NCBI GenBank assembly: GCA_030549775.1
Contig: CM060181.1
Coordinates: forward strand, 50,598,218-50,662,217
Direction: 5' to 3'
Length of the DNA: 64,000 nt
From: Tamarix chinensis
Taxonomy: Eukaryota; Streptophyta; Magnoliopsida; Caryophyllales; Tamaricaceae
Shown here: piece by piece, positions 25,236 to 36,360 of the stretch
Numbering within the stretch: position 1 is the stretch's first letter
Layout of the letters: each line of letters opens with the position of its first letter
Notes under the pieces: model-generated
The model's database searches: none
The model's input: only the letters and a program-made list of their open reading frames with translations
What the model was told of the DNA's origin: nothing
Position numbers and translations under genes: made by a program

Positions 25236-26390
25236 CTTTGTTGAATTAAGATTAACTTACAGTCGGTTTTCCGAGACTTTTACTTTGCAAAAGATGCACG
25301 GTTGTTACTTTCATAAAAGAATTTCTTATGGCTTTTGGCCTTTGATTTTAATTTTTGTAATGTGGCCTTTGGCTTTTGTTTTTTTTTTCTTGGAATTTTC
25401 TTATAAGTTTTGAGGGATCTTTAGATTTGCAATGGTCTTTTGGACCAATGATTTTTAGTATTTGATTAATCCTTGATATGCCTAAAAGTAAATATGAGGT
25501 TAATTTATGCTAATAATTTTATTTCAACTAATAAAAATTCTTTTAAAAAATTAGATTTATTTAATAAATAGTAATTATAGTTAATAAGTTCACAGTGTGT
25601 GTGTGTGTATACCATTTGATTTGTTTGTCGGCATGATTATATTTTCATGCATTGTTGTGTTAATTCTGAAGTTTAGGAACATTCTTGGTTGGTTTTTTAT
25701 TTGTCAACATGTTAATAAAATTTTGAAATCTAAAATAGATGATATGTTCATTTTGATTTTGTCATGACTTTTGGGGAGTAAATCAACATTATAACAACAA
25801 TATACCATACCGAGAAACAAAATAAATTTGCTTAAAAACAATAATTAGATTTATCAAGAAAGAACTTTATCACGAGCTTGTATTGTTTTATACCAAGAAA
25901 ATATGTGTTTCTTGTAGTAGTCATGATGTATAATAATAATATATCCTACCAAGAAATAAAAATCATAAGTTGAAGGTCGACTCCTTATATCTACCTGCGA
26001 TTACAAATATGTATTTTATATAATTTTGAGGCACATATTTTCATTTAATTCTGTTATATTGGTTTATAAATTTAAGAAAAAAATAAAATAAAATAAAATA
26101 AAAGATAAATTTATCTTTAAGAAAAAAATAAAATAAAATAAAAAGATACACTCGTTATGTTAAATCTATCTGTATAATACCAAAGTATAATATTTATCCT
26201 TGAATTTAATATTTGAAAACTCGAACCCGTGCATCATATTATTAGTTGCATTATAAATTGTTACGTAAGTAAATTTCGTATATCGCGTGGTTATAAAAGT
26301 AACAAAACTAAAGCTTTTTTTTTTTGAATTTGCCTCCGAAAATTCCCAAGCAGAATGTGACACTCGGTCAGGCATAGAAAAAAAAAAGCC
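25236..26390. other. AT-rich upstream intergenic region
   Basis: No gene seen. It contains a short (GT)n run near 25600 and a tandem duplication at about 26070-26145 (two copies of AAGAAAAAAATAAAATAAAA with AGATAAATTTATCTT between). It leads into the GC-richer shugoshin promoter/leader from about 26390. Confidence 0.5.
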
Positions 26391-26425
26391 TGGTGTTTGA
26401 AAGCAGGTTCGGATTTGCCTTGGAA

Positions 26426-26435
26426 GGCCGTTGGC
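26426..26435 (-). promoter_or_regulatory. MSA-like (G2/M) motif upstream of shugoshin
   Basis: The minus strand reads GCCAACGGCC, matching the core CCAACGGYY of the mitosis-specific activator element bound by three-repeat MYB factors. A second AACGG core (TAACAACGGC, minus strand) lies at 26566-26575. Both are within about 330 bp of the start codon, in the likely promoter or 5' leader. A G2/M control site suits a cohesion-protection gene, but short motifs occur by chance. Confidence 0.4.
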
Positions 26436-26751
26436 TTATTCGATTCCCGACTCCTCGTCCTTTGTGCATTTACATTCTTTCCCAGTTCCCCGTCTCCCCC
26501 GCTATCAATCTCACCGGCGAAGCTGCGTCCGATAATTTTTGTGGCCACCAAAATCTAATCGTAAAGCCGTTGTTAGATTTCCCAACCCGAGTTGTAGATT
26601 TTCTTTGGGGGGCGGGGGAGAAATTCATCGCTCGATTTGCTCGGAATGCTTGTGAACTGAGAAAGTGAGCTTGCAGGAGGGAGAATAACTGTAGAAGTAT
26701 AATCGTCGACGGAGAAGGCACCGATACGAAGATTAAGGTTTTCACGGACGA

Positions 26752-29003
26752 ATGGGGGATATCTTCGTCTTCAATTCCACAAACGATACCGTCTCAGGTG
26801 GTTTTCTCTCCCCTATGTTTCCTCCCTCGTATTCTTTCGCTATGAATTCGCCGTTTCAACCCTTATCCAGTAATCTATCGGTATTATTTTTTGTCTGACA
26901 TTAATCTTGGTCGTAATTTCCACTCCGATTTGAATTTTCGTCGAAGTAGGCTGTTAGTTCTCAATGTTGAGTAGCTTAGTTGGAAAACTTAGGGTTTTTA
27001 TGGTTAGGGTTCTGAATTCTAGATTGGTAACTTTTGACGGTGCTAATCAGACAAGTGGAAAGAAGATAACGCTTTACGGAAGTCGTCTGCTGCTGCTGGT
27101 GATGCGGCGAGGAAAGGGCTTATGGACATAACCAATTTGCAAAGCAAAACTAGACTTTCATATGGTGACGATAAATCTCAATCGGTTTCCGTTTCAGTTG
27201 CTAACAAATACAATATTGACCAGCTCCACAAGGCAAGAAGTTAGTTTATGTGTCAGTGTTGATAATTTTGATGTGGTTTATTATGAATGGTGTCGCTTAA
27301 CCGCCCATTTCTACATCTTCATTCAGGAAAATCAGGCGTTGATAAAACAAATTGCAGACCGCAAGTATCCTTTTGTCTTGTCAATTTTAGTTATTGTTTA
27401 CTTCATTTCATTCACTTCACACTTAACAGATGAGGACACTGTAGAAATTATGTTCGATGCCTAATTCGGTATTTTTCTTGTTATTGGTGTTTAGTGTTTA
27501 CTTAATTTCATTCACTTCACTAATGAATACACTACATAAATAATTCTTAATGTTTAATTGGCTTATTGTTTACACCTGTGCTTTTTCCTTGATTTCAAGT
27601 GAAAGTAAAATAATTGAGCTGAGTCAGATTGAGTTACAAAAACTTACAATTAACTTGCACAAGGCGCAGCAACAAAATTGGCAACTTGCTCTAACAAACA
27701 GCCGGATGTTAGCGGTCTGTTATCCTTTGCTTACATTTTCATTTGCTTAAAGAGTTTTAATTAGTGCAAGTTTGTATTTGAGATGAAGATACGTTGTTAA
27801 TACTGATTTTTTATTTATTTATTTTTATTTTTTATTTTTTTTTGAAACTTGCAGGAACTCAATGCAGGTAAAGATAAGGTAAGTTATTAATAGGAAGCAG
27901 AATTGCAATTTGTTTTTCTTGCAGTCAACTGCGTTTGTTAATCTGCTCGATGGTCTTTCGCAACTGCTATTCTTGTTCTCCAGTTAAAAGAACTGCGTCA
28001 TGAGCTAGGGTGCATCAAGGGGTTACTAACAGTGAAAAATTTGCAATTGCAGGTGAGGTTGTTTTTAGTATATGTTGTGAGAACTAAATTTGGTCAACAG
28101 CAGAAGGTTTTTGTTGGTCACTGATATAATCTTTCTGGCTTCTGTAGGAAAAAGACCACCCAGTAAAATGTGAAGTGGCTCTCAATGGCACTTCTGAGGT
28201 ATTAAATTTACCTGTCTCTCTTGGTTGACTTGGAGATAAATGGTTGCTCTAACGAGCTGTTGCTCCTGTGATCCTGTTTTTCTACATGAAGATTCAAACC
28301 AAAAAACCTGAAGAAGCAGAAGAGTCTACTCAAGCAGAAAATTATGACACTAAACGATGTGGCAAGCAAGGGAGGAGGCGGTCTAAAGGTACCTCCCTCC
28401 CCCCCCCCCTCAAAAAAACCCAGAAATGCAAAGGCTTTCTTTTGATAATTTCAGAATGTTGATAGTGAGTGGTGTCATGAGTTTTTCCCTTTCTATGATG
28501 AAACTTTGCAGCAGCATGTGCTTCTGAAGTCCATGGCGCTACTAAAGAAGAGAAAGCCGAAAGTAAAAGGTATAGTTCATTTTGTGCTTAATCAAGTTTC
28601 AAACAACCGTTTTTTATTGCCTTTGCCTTGAGTAGTGGAAAAAATCCTACTGTCTTATAGCCCTTTCTTTTCATGTTTTTGTTACTTGAGCAGGTTATGT
28701 GTGAGAAGACAATCTGCTAGGTTCAAATCTGAAGAACCAAAATCCACCGAAGACTTGTTTGAGATCAACGAGGCTGAATTTTCTATACTTTGTCAGCCTA
28801 GTATTAATACACAGCGTGAAGATGCCTCAGTGCCTTCCATTGCATCAATCGATGATAAAGATGTCAGACGTGAGAGCACTACAGGATCTGGAGGAATCAA
28901 AAGAACATCTATAGGAAGACCCATGCGAAGGGCAACTGAGAAGGTCCAGACTTACAAGGAAATTCCGCTCAATACAAAGATGCGTAGGCCTGTGTCAATG
29001 TAA
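26752..29003 (+). CDS. SGO1: Shugoshin (centromeric cohesin protector), ten coding exons
   Basis: Shugoshin recruits PP2A to (peri)centromeric cohesin and shields REC8/SCC1 from separase, chiefly in meiosis I. Coding exons that keep one frame: 26752-26797, 27051-27232, 27327-27364, 27600-27714, 27855-27878, 27984-28052, 28148-28198, 28292-28388, 28512-28563 and 28694-29003, giving 327 residues. The start MGDIFVF is the first ATG, in good context (ACGAATGG). Residues 41-45 are DITNL, a plant SGO motif. Residues 77-158 form the N-terminal coiled coil (ENQALIKQIADRN, then LRHELGCIKGLL) that dimerises and binds PP2A. The basic C-terminal SGO motif at 299-327 (GRPMRRATEKVQTYKEI, KMRR) is expected to bind phosphorylated H2A. 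Introns are GT-AG except intron 2, which is GC-AG (AAG|GCAAGA). Exon 5 is 24 nt. Exon 9 must use the donor at 28564; the next GT at 28571 would bring in a stop. The protein is shorter than Arabidopsis SGO1, missing its long middle. Which plant paralogue (SGO1 or SGO2) it is remains uncertain; the family call is firm. Confidence 0.93.
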
Positions 29004-29875
29004 AAGGTATTCTGAATTATGGTTTCCTACATTTTGATGTGAAGGAACGGAGGCAGAGGGGGCTGACCATCTCCTGCAACGTTGGGTTGTTGTAGGTACC
29101 TTCCGCTATTCGATTAGTGTTGTATCCATGGTAGTAGCATATCCAGTGAGATCCATCCAGTATATGTTGTACGATTCAAGGATTAGTTTCTGTGTTATCG
29201 GTTATTGTTGGGTTCTGAAAATGATCAAGTTTCCTGTTCATTAAGCACCAAGACTTTGTAATCTACCATCTGTATCGAGCAACTCCATTTTGTTGACTCA
29301 TTCTGATATGCGCCTTTTGACCTGGGGTTCTTACTTTTATCATAGTTTTGAAATGAAATGATTAGCATATAGGTGGTAGGTCAAAGAGGTGCAGGGCGAG
29401 AGGCAATTCCAAGGGAGTTGAACATAAATCCTGAGATGTGTCAGCAGGAGTTCCCTTGTTGCCAAGGACGCGGCAGCCTCTTTAATTTTTCTTTGATTTG
29501 AGCAGAACCTAGTAGGTAGAAAACATTGAAGAGTGGGGTGGTCTCAATAAGAGTCAATAGAAATACCAAGATCTGAGTCATAAATTTCCTGTGGTTTATT
29601 AAGTTTAAAACTTAACGGCCCTGTGTCAGTTATGCCCAATGATCATAGTGTGGCGTGAGTGAAAAATAATAGGAAGTTGCAAAATATGTTTCGCACAAAT
29701 TTGCTAAGCCTCCCTGTTATGTTTCGTTGAGTTATGGATCTACGAGATCCATCACTTACTTTTCGCTGATAAATAATATAAAAAGGGTTTTTGTCGATTA
29801 CCAAAAACTACGAAGAAAAAAATTTCTATGGAGGACTGGATGCCGACCAAATTAGTAGCTAAAATTATTCACTAT
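29004..29875. other. Shugoshin 3' UTR and intergenic space
   Basis: After the stop, AAAG|GTATTCTG at 29007 and TTGTTGTAG|GTACC near 29096 could be the ends of a small 3'-UTR intron. Unique-looking sequence continues to about 29300, and I see no further gene. Transcript end not determined. Confidence 0.4.
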
Positions 29876-29947
29876 CGCCGTCTGTGGGGATCGAACCCAC
29901 GACCACATGGTTAAAAGCCATGCGCTCTACCACTGAGCTAAGAAGGC
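29876..29947 (-). tRNA. trnK-UUU: tRNA-Lys (anticodon UUU)
   Basis: The minus strand folds as a cloverleaf. Acceptor 5' strand GCCTTCT pairs with AGACGGC. The D arm contains AGCTCAGTGGTAGAGC. The anticodon arm is CATGG-CTTTTAA-CCATG with anticodon TTT. The T arm is GTGGG-TTCGATC-CCCAC and the discriminator is G. The internal A and B box promoters are intact (TAGCTCAGTGG; GGTTCGATCC). There is no intron and no encoded CCA. It is of the nuclear type, not the plastid or mitochondrial tRNA-Lys. One acceptor position (4:69) is a U-C mismatch. A T-run follows on the minus strand within about 20 bp. Confidence 0.9.
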
Positions 29948-30096
29948 TTTTGAAGAACTTGGTTTGTGTTTTTGTTTTTTAATAAGACAAGAGATTAAAT
30001 AATTATTTCTACTACGATTAGTTGCAATTCATCGACTATCGAAAATTGAATTAATTTCAGATATTTTAAGCAAAATACTATTGGTTAATTGATATA
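29948..30096. other. AT-rich spacer
   Basis: Spacer between the tRNA gene and the MITE; nothing seen. Confidence 0.4.
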
Positions 30097-30391
30097 CTCC
30101 TTCCATCCTGCCAAGATAGTTCTTTATTGTTTTTACTTTATTATAATATAGATTAAGAACTATCAATTAATGTTATTGAAAAATGAAGCTTTTATGATTA
30201 TTGTTCCTATTATATCCTTATGTGATAAGCATACTTAGATTTAATTGCTAATAATCCTATAATAAAAGGGCACATTAAATAATAACATATTAACGAACAA
30301 ATATATTAATGTAAATTCTAATAAGATAAGTAGACTAAAATTTGGGACCCAAAAAAATAAATGCTAGATCATTTTTGTGACACTAAGGGAG
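30097..30391. mobile_element. Stowaway-like MITE (Tc1/mariner), 295 bp
   Basis: The left end CTCCTTCCATCC follows TA (30095-30096). The right end GTGACACTAAGGGAG is followed by TA (30392-30393). CTCCYTY termini and a TA duplication are the marks of Stowaway. The interior is AT-rich and non-coding. The terminal repeats match imperfectly, so it is an old copy. Confidence 0.6.
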
Positions 30392-30964
30392 TATTACATG
30401 TCATTTCATAGTATATTGAAAATTAGAAGAAAAGGCACGCTATTTATTTAATGTTGTCATATAACATTTATTTATAGGGAGTTTATGTATGCTTAAAAAA
30501 AGGGTAACTTATAATAGTATGATGTTACTGTAATCCCCTAAAATTTTAGAAAACCTATAATTTAATAAATAGCTTTTATTTGAAATAAATTAGCTTTTAA
30601 AATTATTTAGTTTAGTTATTTTATGGATTTTTGAGTATATAAATTTGGATAGGAGAATTTAATAAATTAATTTTTTTATTTTATCATATTATTTGTATTT
30701 AAATAATATTGCAAACTAATATTTTACTAAAATTATCTTTTTTGGACTAATATATTAAATTATATTGAATTAAATTATTAAATTAAATAATTTATCAAAA
30801 TATTACATTTTATTATTTTATAAATTAAATTAAATTATTTTTCCTTTTTCCCTTTTTCCCCTTTTCCTTTTTTCCTTTGGGCCGCTCGCTAGGCCAGCCT
30901 TTTCCCTCTCCCCTGCGCCTGGGCCTTCGACCCACTCCTTTCCCTCCTCTCCTTCTCTAGCGTG

Positions 30965-31471
30965 TAGGGATGTAAACGGGGCGGGTTTTACCCGAAACCC
31001 GACGGATTTTATCCGACGGATACTTAAACGGGTATGGATAAACGAGTATGGATACGGATATGGATGATGGATTAAAATATCCGTCGGGTTTGGGTACGGA
31101 TACGGGTATGGGATATCCATACCCGTACCCGTAACTATACCCGTTTCCATATCCGTATCCGTTTACCCGATATATAATTACACTTTTACCCTTACTTTTA
31201 AAATAAATATAGTATAAATTAAGGTTAAAATTGTCATTTGACTTAACTATAAATGAGTTTATCCATCGGATAATGGATTTATCCGTTGGATAATATCCAT
31301 TAACGGGTAAACGGATAATCCGTCGGGTAATGGATATCCAACGGATACGGATATGGATGTGCTAGCGGATACCCGTTCGGGTTCGGGTACGGATTCGGGT
31401 ACAGATTTTCTTATCGGGTACGGATACGGGTATAGTATACCCAACCCGAACCCGCCCCGTTTACATCCCTA
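30965..31471. mobile_element. Non-autonomous hAT element (507 bp)
   Basis: Ends TAGGGATGTAAACGGGG and CCCCGTTTACATCCCTA are near-perfect inverted repeats. The flanking octamers CTAGCGTG (30957-30964) and CCAGCGTG (31472-31479) match at 7 of 8. Arms carry GGATATCC / GGGTACGGAT sub-repeats as in 774-1413. The AT-rich core (31160-31260) is shared with the degenerate copy at 51505-51963. It is inserted in the LTR's pyrimidine tract. Confidence 0.88.
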
Positions 31472-33229
31472 CCAGCGTGCAGCCCAGCTCCCCCGTTTTT
31501 TTTTCTTTCCTTCCCTTTACCCCAGGCCAGCCCAGTTCCCTTTTCCCCTTCCCCGACTGGCCTGATGTCCCCTTCCCTTTCTTTTTTCTCTCTTCTTCTC
31601 CTACGCCCCGACCGACGTCCTCCCCGACTTGTCTGCATCGCCATGACTGCCACCCCGAGCACCACGCCGACCACCGCAGCCTGCAACTACTGCCACCATC
31701 TGCCTCTCTCTCTCTCTCTCTCTCTCTCTTACCTGTCTTTTTTTTCCACCAATTTGGAATCGGGTAGCCATGCACCCCATCCCGTATGGCCACCCTTTCC
31801 TCTTCTTCGTCTCCCTCTCCCTGCTACCCTACCACCTCCCTGCCACCTTAAATATTACCACCGACCGGCCACCTATCCCCCTACCCTCCCTCTTCTTTTT
31901 CTTCTCCTCTTCAGCCCTCCTACCCCATATTTTTCAAGCCCTTTTTTCTTCCCTGATCCCCTTCCCTCCATTTTTCTTCCCCTCCATCTTTTCCCCTTTG
32001 TTTTGCACCACCGCCGCCCTCCACCGGTGCAACCGCCTCATCAACTACCTAAACCACCTTCTGCACCTTTCTACTCCCGCTCTGTGCCACCACAACACCA
32101 CCCAAGCCACCCCGTAGCTCCACTTTTCTCCCCCTCCTCTTTTTCTCCCCATTTTTCCCCTTCTCGGAAGCCCCCTTCAACTCCACCGTTCGCCGCCGTC
32201 CGGCCACCTCTACCGCCACCCAAACCACCAATCCACACCCTGAAACCTCCTCTACCACCCCCAAACCTTGTTTGGCTGAAACAAGCCCCCTCACCCCTCT
32301 ATTTCCCCCTCTCTTTTCCTTCGTTCTCAGCCTGGTCCACCTCGGCAACCATCTTCGCCGCCCCGCCTCCGCTGCTCTTAGCCACCAACAACCCATCCCC
32401 ATCCCCAGCCTCCACCTACACCCCTTCTTCACTCCTGCACACTTCCCTTGCCTCCAATCCTCCCCCACCTGCCCTCTTTTCTAGCCTAAAGAATTCAACC
32501 CGAAAATAGCCTTTATCCCTTCCTTTCACCCCCTATTAGAGCCTTCCTCTTTTTATTTTTGCATGCAGCTCATGCTGCATAAGCAGGATGAGTTGCTGCA
32601 TTTATTGGCCCATTTTTATTAATAATTTTAGGGTATGATAATATTTAAATTAATTATTTCCTTAAGTAAAATTTATAAAGTCTTATGCTTTGATTTTCTT
32701 ATTTCTAATATAATAAATATTGATATTACTTTTAGGTATTGGTTTTGCTAATCAAAGCTTGAATCTTTAACTGGAATACCGATAAGATTCAATTTTGCGG
32801 GAATTAAGGTAATCGTTAAACCCCACTTAAATGCATGGGTAAACGTATGTTAACACATTAGGATTTTTAATATGTTATTATGCTTGATATTTGTGGTTTA
32901 ATATAATATATATATTTGCTTGTATTAATTGATAAAAAAAGAAAGTATGTTAGTTTATATGCCATGTGTGGAAATGTTGCTTAAGGGAAGAGTTTGATTA
33001 TTAATGAAAGTGTTAAGTACTTATCCATGTTGTTTTATGTTATTGTGACCATTATGCATGAATAATATTATTGTGAGCCCTAGGGGCATTTAAGTAGTAT
33101 TCCTTGTGCTAGAATGTGGCCTAATATGTGTGGGTGCTAATAAGTATTATATTAAAATATAATAGTTGGTGGAGTTGGATATTGTTAATGGAGTATTAAT
33201 ATTATTATTCCATGTGGTAATGTTAATGT

Positions 33230-34650
33230 AATAAAAGTGGTGTAATAAAGGGGGTAAAGTGGTAATTTTGAAGGTAAAAGGGTAATATGATAATTTTATA
33301 AGTAAATGGAAAAATGGTAACTTTATAAGTAAAGGGGTATTATGGTAAATTTGGGAGTAAAGGGTAAAGTGGTAATTTTGGAAGTAAAGAGGGTAAGAAT
33401 GGTAATTTTGGAAGTAAGGGGTAAAATAGTAATTTTGGAAGAGAAGGGTAAGAATGGTAATTTTAGAAGTAAAGGGGGTAAAATGGTAATTTTGTAAGAA
33501 AAGAGCAAAATGGTAATTTTGGATGTAAAAGGGTAAAATAGTAATTTGCAAATAAAAGGGTATTATGGCAATTTTATAAATAGAAGGGCAAAACGGTAAT
33601 TTTAGAAATAAGGGGCAAAATGGTAAATTGCAAATAAAAGGGGTATTATGGTAATGTTATAAGTAAGGGGTAAAATGGTAACATTATAAATAAAAGGGCA
33701 TTATGGTAATTTGGAAGTAAGGGGTAGAGGAGTAATTTTGTAAATAAAAGGATATTATGGTAAACTTAGGAGTAAGGGGTAACTTGGTAATTATGATAAT
33801 GGCGAAGGATAATTTGGTAATTAAATTATAATTATAGAAGGGCAATTGGATAATTATAATGGCGAAGTGTAAATTGGTAATTATAATTATGGAGAAGGAT
33901 AAATTAATAATTATAATAATTGAGAAGGGTAAAATGGTAATTATGATAATGAAGAAGGGTAATTTGGTAATTATAGTTATGGAGAAGGGTAAATTGGTAA
34001 TTATAATTATAGAGAAGGGTAAATTAATAATTGTAATTATGAAGAAGGGTAATTTGGGATTTATAATAATGAAGAAGGGTAAAATAGTAATTATAATAAT
34101 TGAGAAGGGTAAAATGGTAATTATGATAAATGAGAAGGGTAATTTAGTAATTTAACCAATAAAAGGGTAATTTGGTAATTTTGATAATGGATAAGAGCAA
34201 TCTGGCAATTATGAGATTGTAGAAGGGTAATTTGGGAATTTATCCAACTATAGGGGCAATTTGGTAATTATGATAATGGAGAAGGGCAATTTGGTAATTT
34301 AATTTACCAAAGGATATATTGGTAATTATTTAACCAACTAAAGGGAAAAATTGGTAATCACGGTAAGAAAGAAGGGTAATTTGGTAATTTATCCAACTTA
34401 AGGGCAATTTAGTAATTATAACAAACGAGAAGGGCAATTCGGTAATCTAACCAACCAGAATGGGAAATATGTTAAGGGTAACAATTATGAAGGGTGAATG
34501 GTGATCTAAAAAGCGTAGGAGATAACTTGGTAACCTAAACCAAGTAAGGGATAATTTGGTAATTATACAACAAGGAGGGTAATAGGGTAATTTGTCAAGT
34601 AAGGAAGGGATGACTTAGCAATGATATAAGTAAGGAGTAAATGAGTAATT
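33230..34650 (+). repeat. GGTAATTT-type tandem array within the LTR
   Basis: About 1.4 kb of imperfect units built on GGTAATTTTGGAAGTAAAGG, GGTAATTATNATNATGGAGA and similar, 20-33 bp long. Between 33859 and 34155 the 33-bp form stays in frame and yields an 11-residue repeat (KLVIIIMEKG-like), which I read as a by-product of the repeat and not a protein. The reverse-complement version (TTACCAAATTACCCTT) fills 41480-42160 of the LTR on the opposite strand. Confidence 0.85.
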
Positions 34651-35344
34651 TATACCCAACATATCGTTGTGATTGTGGAATTTCATAATATGACTCAAAT
34701 CATGTTGATTAGTAAGGTAAGAGTATTTGACAATTAGTAAGTATCATGAGAACGAATCCTAATTCGGAATTAGATGAGATTATGATGGCCTTAATGATTT
34801 CTCTATATTATCTTGGGTAACCGCCTGAATAAGAAACGACTAATGATATCAGAACGATTGAAAGTGAATAAGTATTTGATTATTGTGCTTTTCGTGATCA
34901 CTTTAATTAAGACACTAATACTTAAAGTGAAAGACCTCGAGATCAGGAATGGTGGCTCTTTAGGGGTAGCTACTCTAAAGACGTGGTTTAACCCACGATT
35001 ATTCTGGTATTTGCTGGTGTGCCTTTGTGCCCCAGCCAGGCCTTATATCTTACTCTATCTAGCTCTACGGGGGTATATATACTTATGGATTAGGTGTCCT
35101 TGTCAGTAGGGTACTGAGTAGCTTTATGCACCAGTACGATCAAGATACATTTGCATCCCTAGGTTCATGGTTGAAGGGTGCTGAGTAGCTTGTATGCACC
35201 GGCACGACCGGTGTACCTTTGTGTCCCGGGTTCTTGATCTCCCGTCCAAGGCAAATAAATGGAATTGTTGTGCTAATTAAAAAAGGAAAAATACTAATCA
35301 TGAAAGTGAAAGATTAATGAGCCAGGCCCAGTCGAATTATGATA

Positions 35345-35740
35345 TTGAGTACCGATCCACCGGTTATAATAGTGGCCCAGGCTCGTGATACCCTGGCAAG
35401 TGATTATGAGTACCGATCCACCGGATATAATAGTGGCCCAAGAGTGTGTTGCCCTGGAAGATGATTATGAGTACCGATCCACTGGATATAATAGTGGCCC
35501 AAGAGCGTGTTACCCTGGATGATGTTGATATATATTCCAATCTACCTGCAATAATAGTGGGGGTCCTGAGCTCAATAAAACCAGTCATGGATGTGAATAA
35601 AGTTATGGAAAAATATTAATCACTTATAGTGAAACACCATTTGAGTTAAGGCCAGACCAGTTCACCGACGAATAATAGTGGCCAGGAGCATTTTGTCTTG
35701 CATGACCGGTCCACCGGTGAATAATAGTGGGGTTCCCGCA
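35345..35740 (+). repeat. Module array: CCACCGGTTATAATAGTGG
   Basis: About six units of GTACCGATCCACCGGTTATA / ATAGTGGCCCA with spacers of about 60 bp, in two clusters (35345-35560, 35650-35740). They are the inverse complement of the modules at 14627-15000 and 20816-21255. Confidence 0.85.
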
Positions 35741-36360
35741 CTCACATGGATATAAAATCTAAGAGATGATTGAATAATGATGGACTAATGACTTAAGGCC
35801 CGAATGTATTGATTTTGCACTATGACATGACTTAAGGTCCGAATGTATCAATTTTGCATTATGGCTTATTAATAATTTATGGTCTTATTAACTATGTGAT
35901 TGTGGTGCATGTATTTTTTATTTTATAAGTATATAGGTTTGGTTCATGTGGTGCATTGCGGACTTGATTTTAAGTGTGTTCTTAAAGGGTTACTCAGTAC
36001 CGTAGTATTGAAGGATTCCATTCGTGGGGCCCCTGCCTATTCAATGGGCAGTGTCCCTTGCAGGTCATTTTCAGGTGTTATTCAAGTAGGCAACGGGAGA
36101 GAGAGTAAGGAATCATTTGGAACTGTTAGGGTTTTTTTTCCTTTCTCTTTACATTTCTGGTTTTAATATTTTGTTGTTTTTGTAACCACCACTGGTGGAC
36201 TTTATTCTTATAAATGGTTTGCCAAGCTACTCTGATTTAAATATGATTCGTAAATTGTATTTCACACTTTTAGCCTTAGCACTTGGTACTGGAACGGTAG
36301 GAGTGAACCGGTCTGGTACTAAGTGTGGCGGTAATATCCCCAGAATTCACAATTTGGTAG

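Larger units (their letters stand above)
30529..36360 (+). repeat. Long Ty3/gypsy-type LTR, 3' end missing
   Basis: It starts TGTAATCCCCTAAAATTTTAG. Next come AT-rich sequence, a pyrimidine-rich tract (30840-30960 and 31480-32520, split by a hAT element), GC-poor sequence, a long GGTAATTT array (33230-34650), TATAATAGTGG modules (35345-35740), and the GTACTAAGTGTGGCGGTAAT block (36310-36345). The block is the reverse complement of the same block in the solo LTRs at 13761 and 20070, which lie on the other strand. The expected GGGTGTTACA terminus is absent: at about 36360 the sequence jumps to another pyrimidine tract. Open frames of up to 314 codons in 31565-32509 are pyrimidine-tract artefacts (Pro/Ser/Leu-rich, overlapping in all frames). 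Confidence 0.6.

Noticed and set aside
31565..32509. 314-codon plus-strand open frame rich in Pro, Ser and Leu
   Set aside because: It lies in the pyrimidine-rich tract of an LTR, overlaps long frames in other phases on both strands, has no domain, and similar frames arise in every other tract of this kind in the window.
33859..34155. 98-codon frame with an 11-residue hydrophobic/charged repeat
   Set aside because: It is produced by a 33-bp tandem array within an LTR; there is no conserved start context or homologous protein that I recognise. Kept only as an observation on the array.
36000..36180. Possible small gene with MGSVPCRSF-like peptide
   Set aside because: The sequence is part of the LTR near its 3' block, and the peptide has no recognised family.
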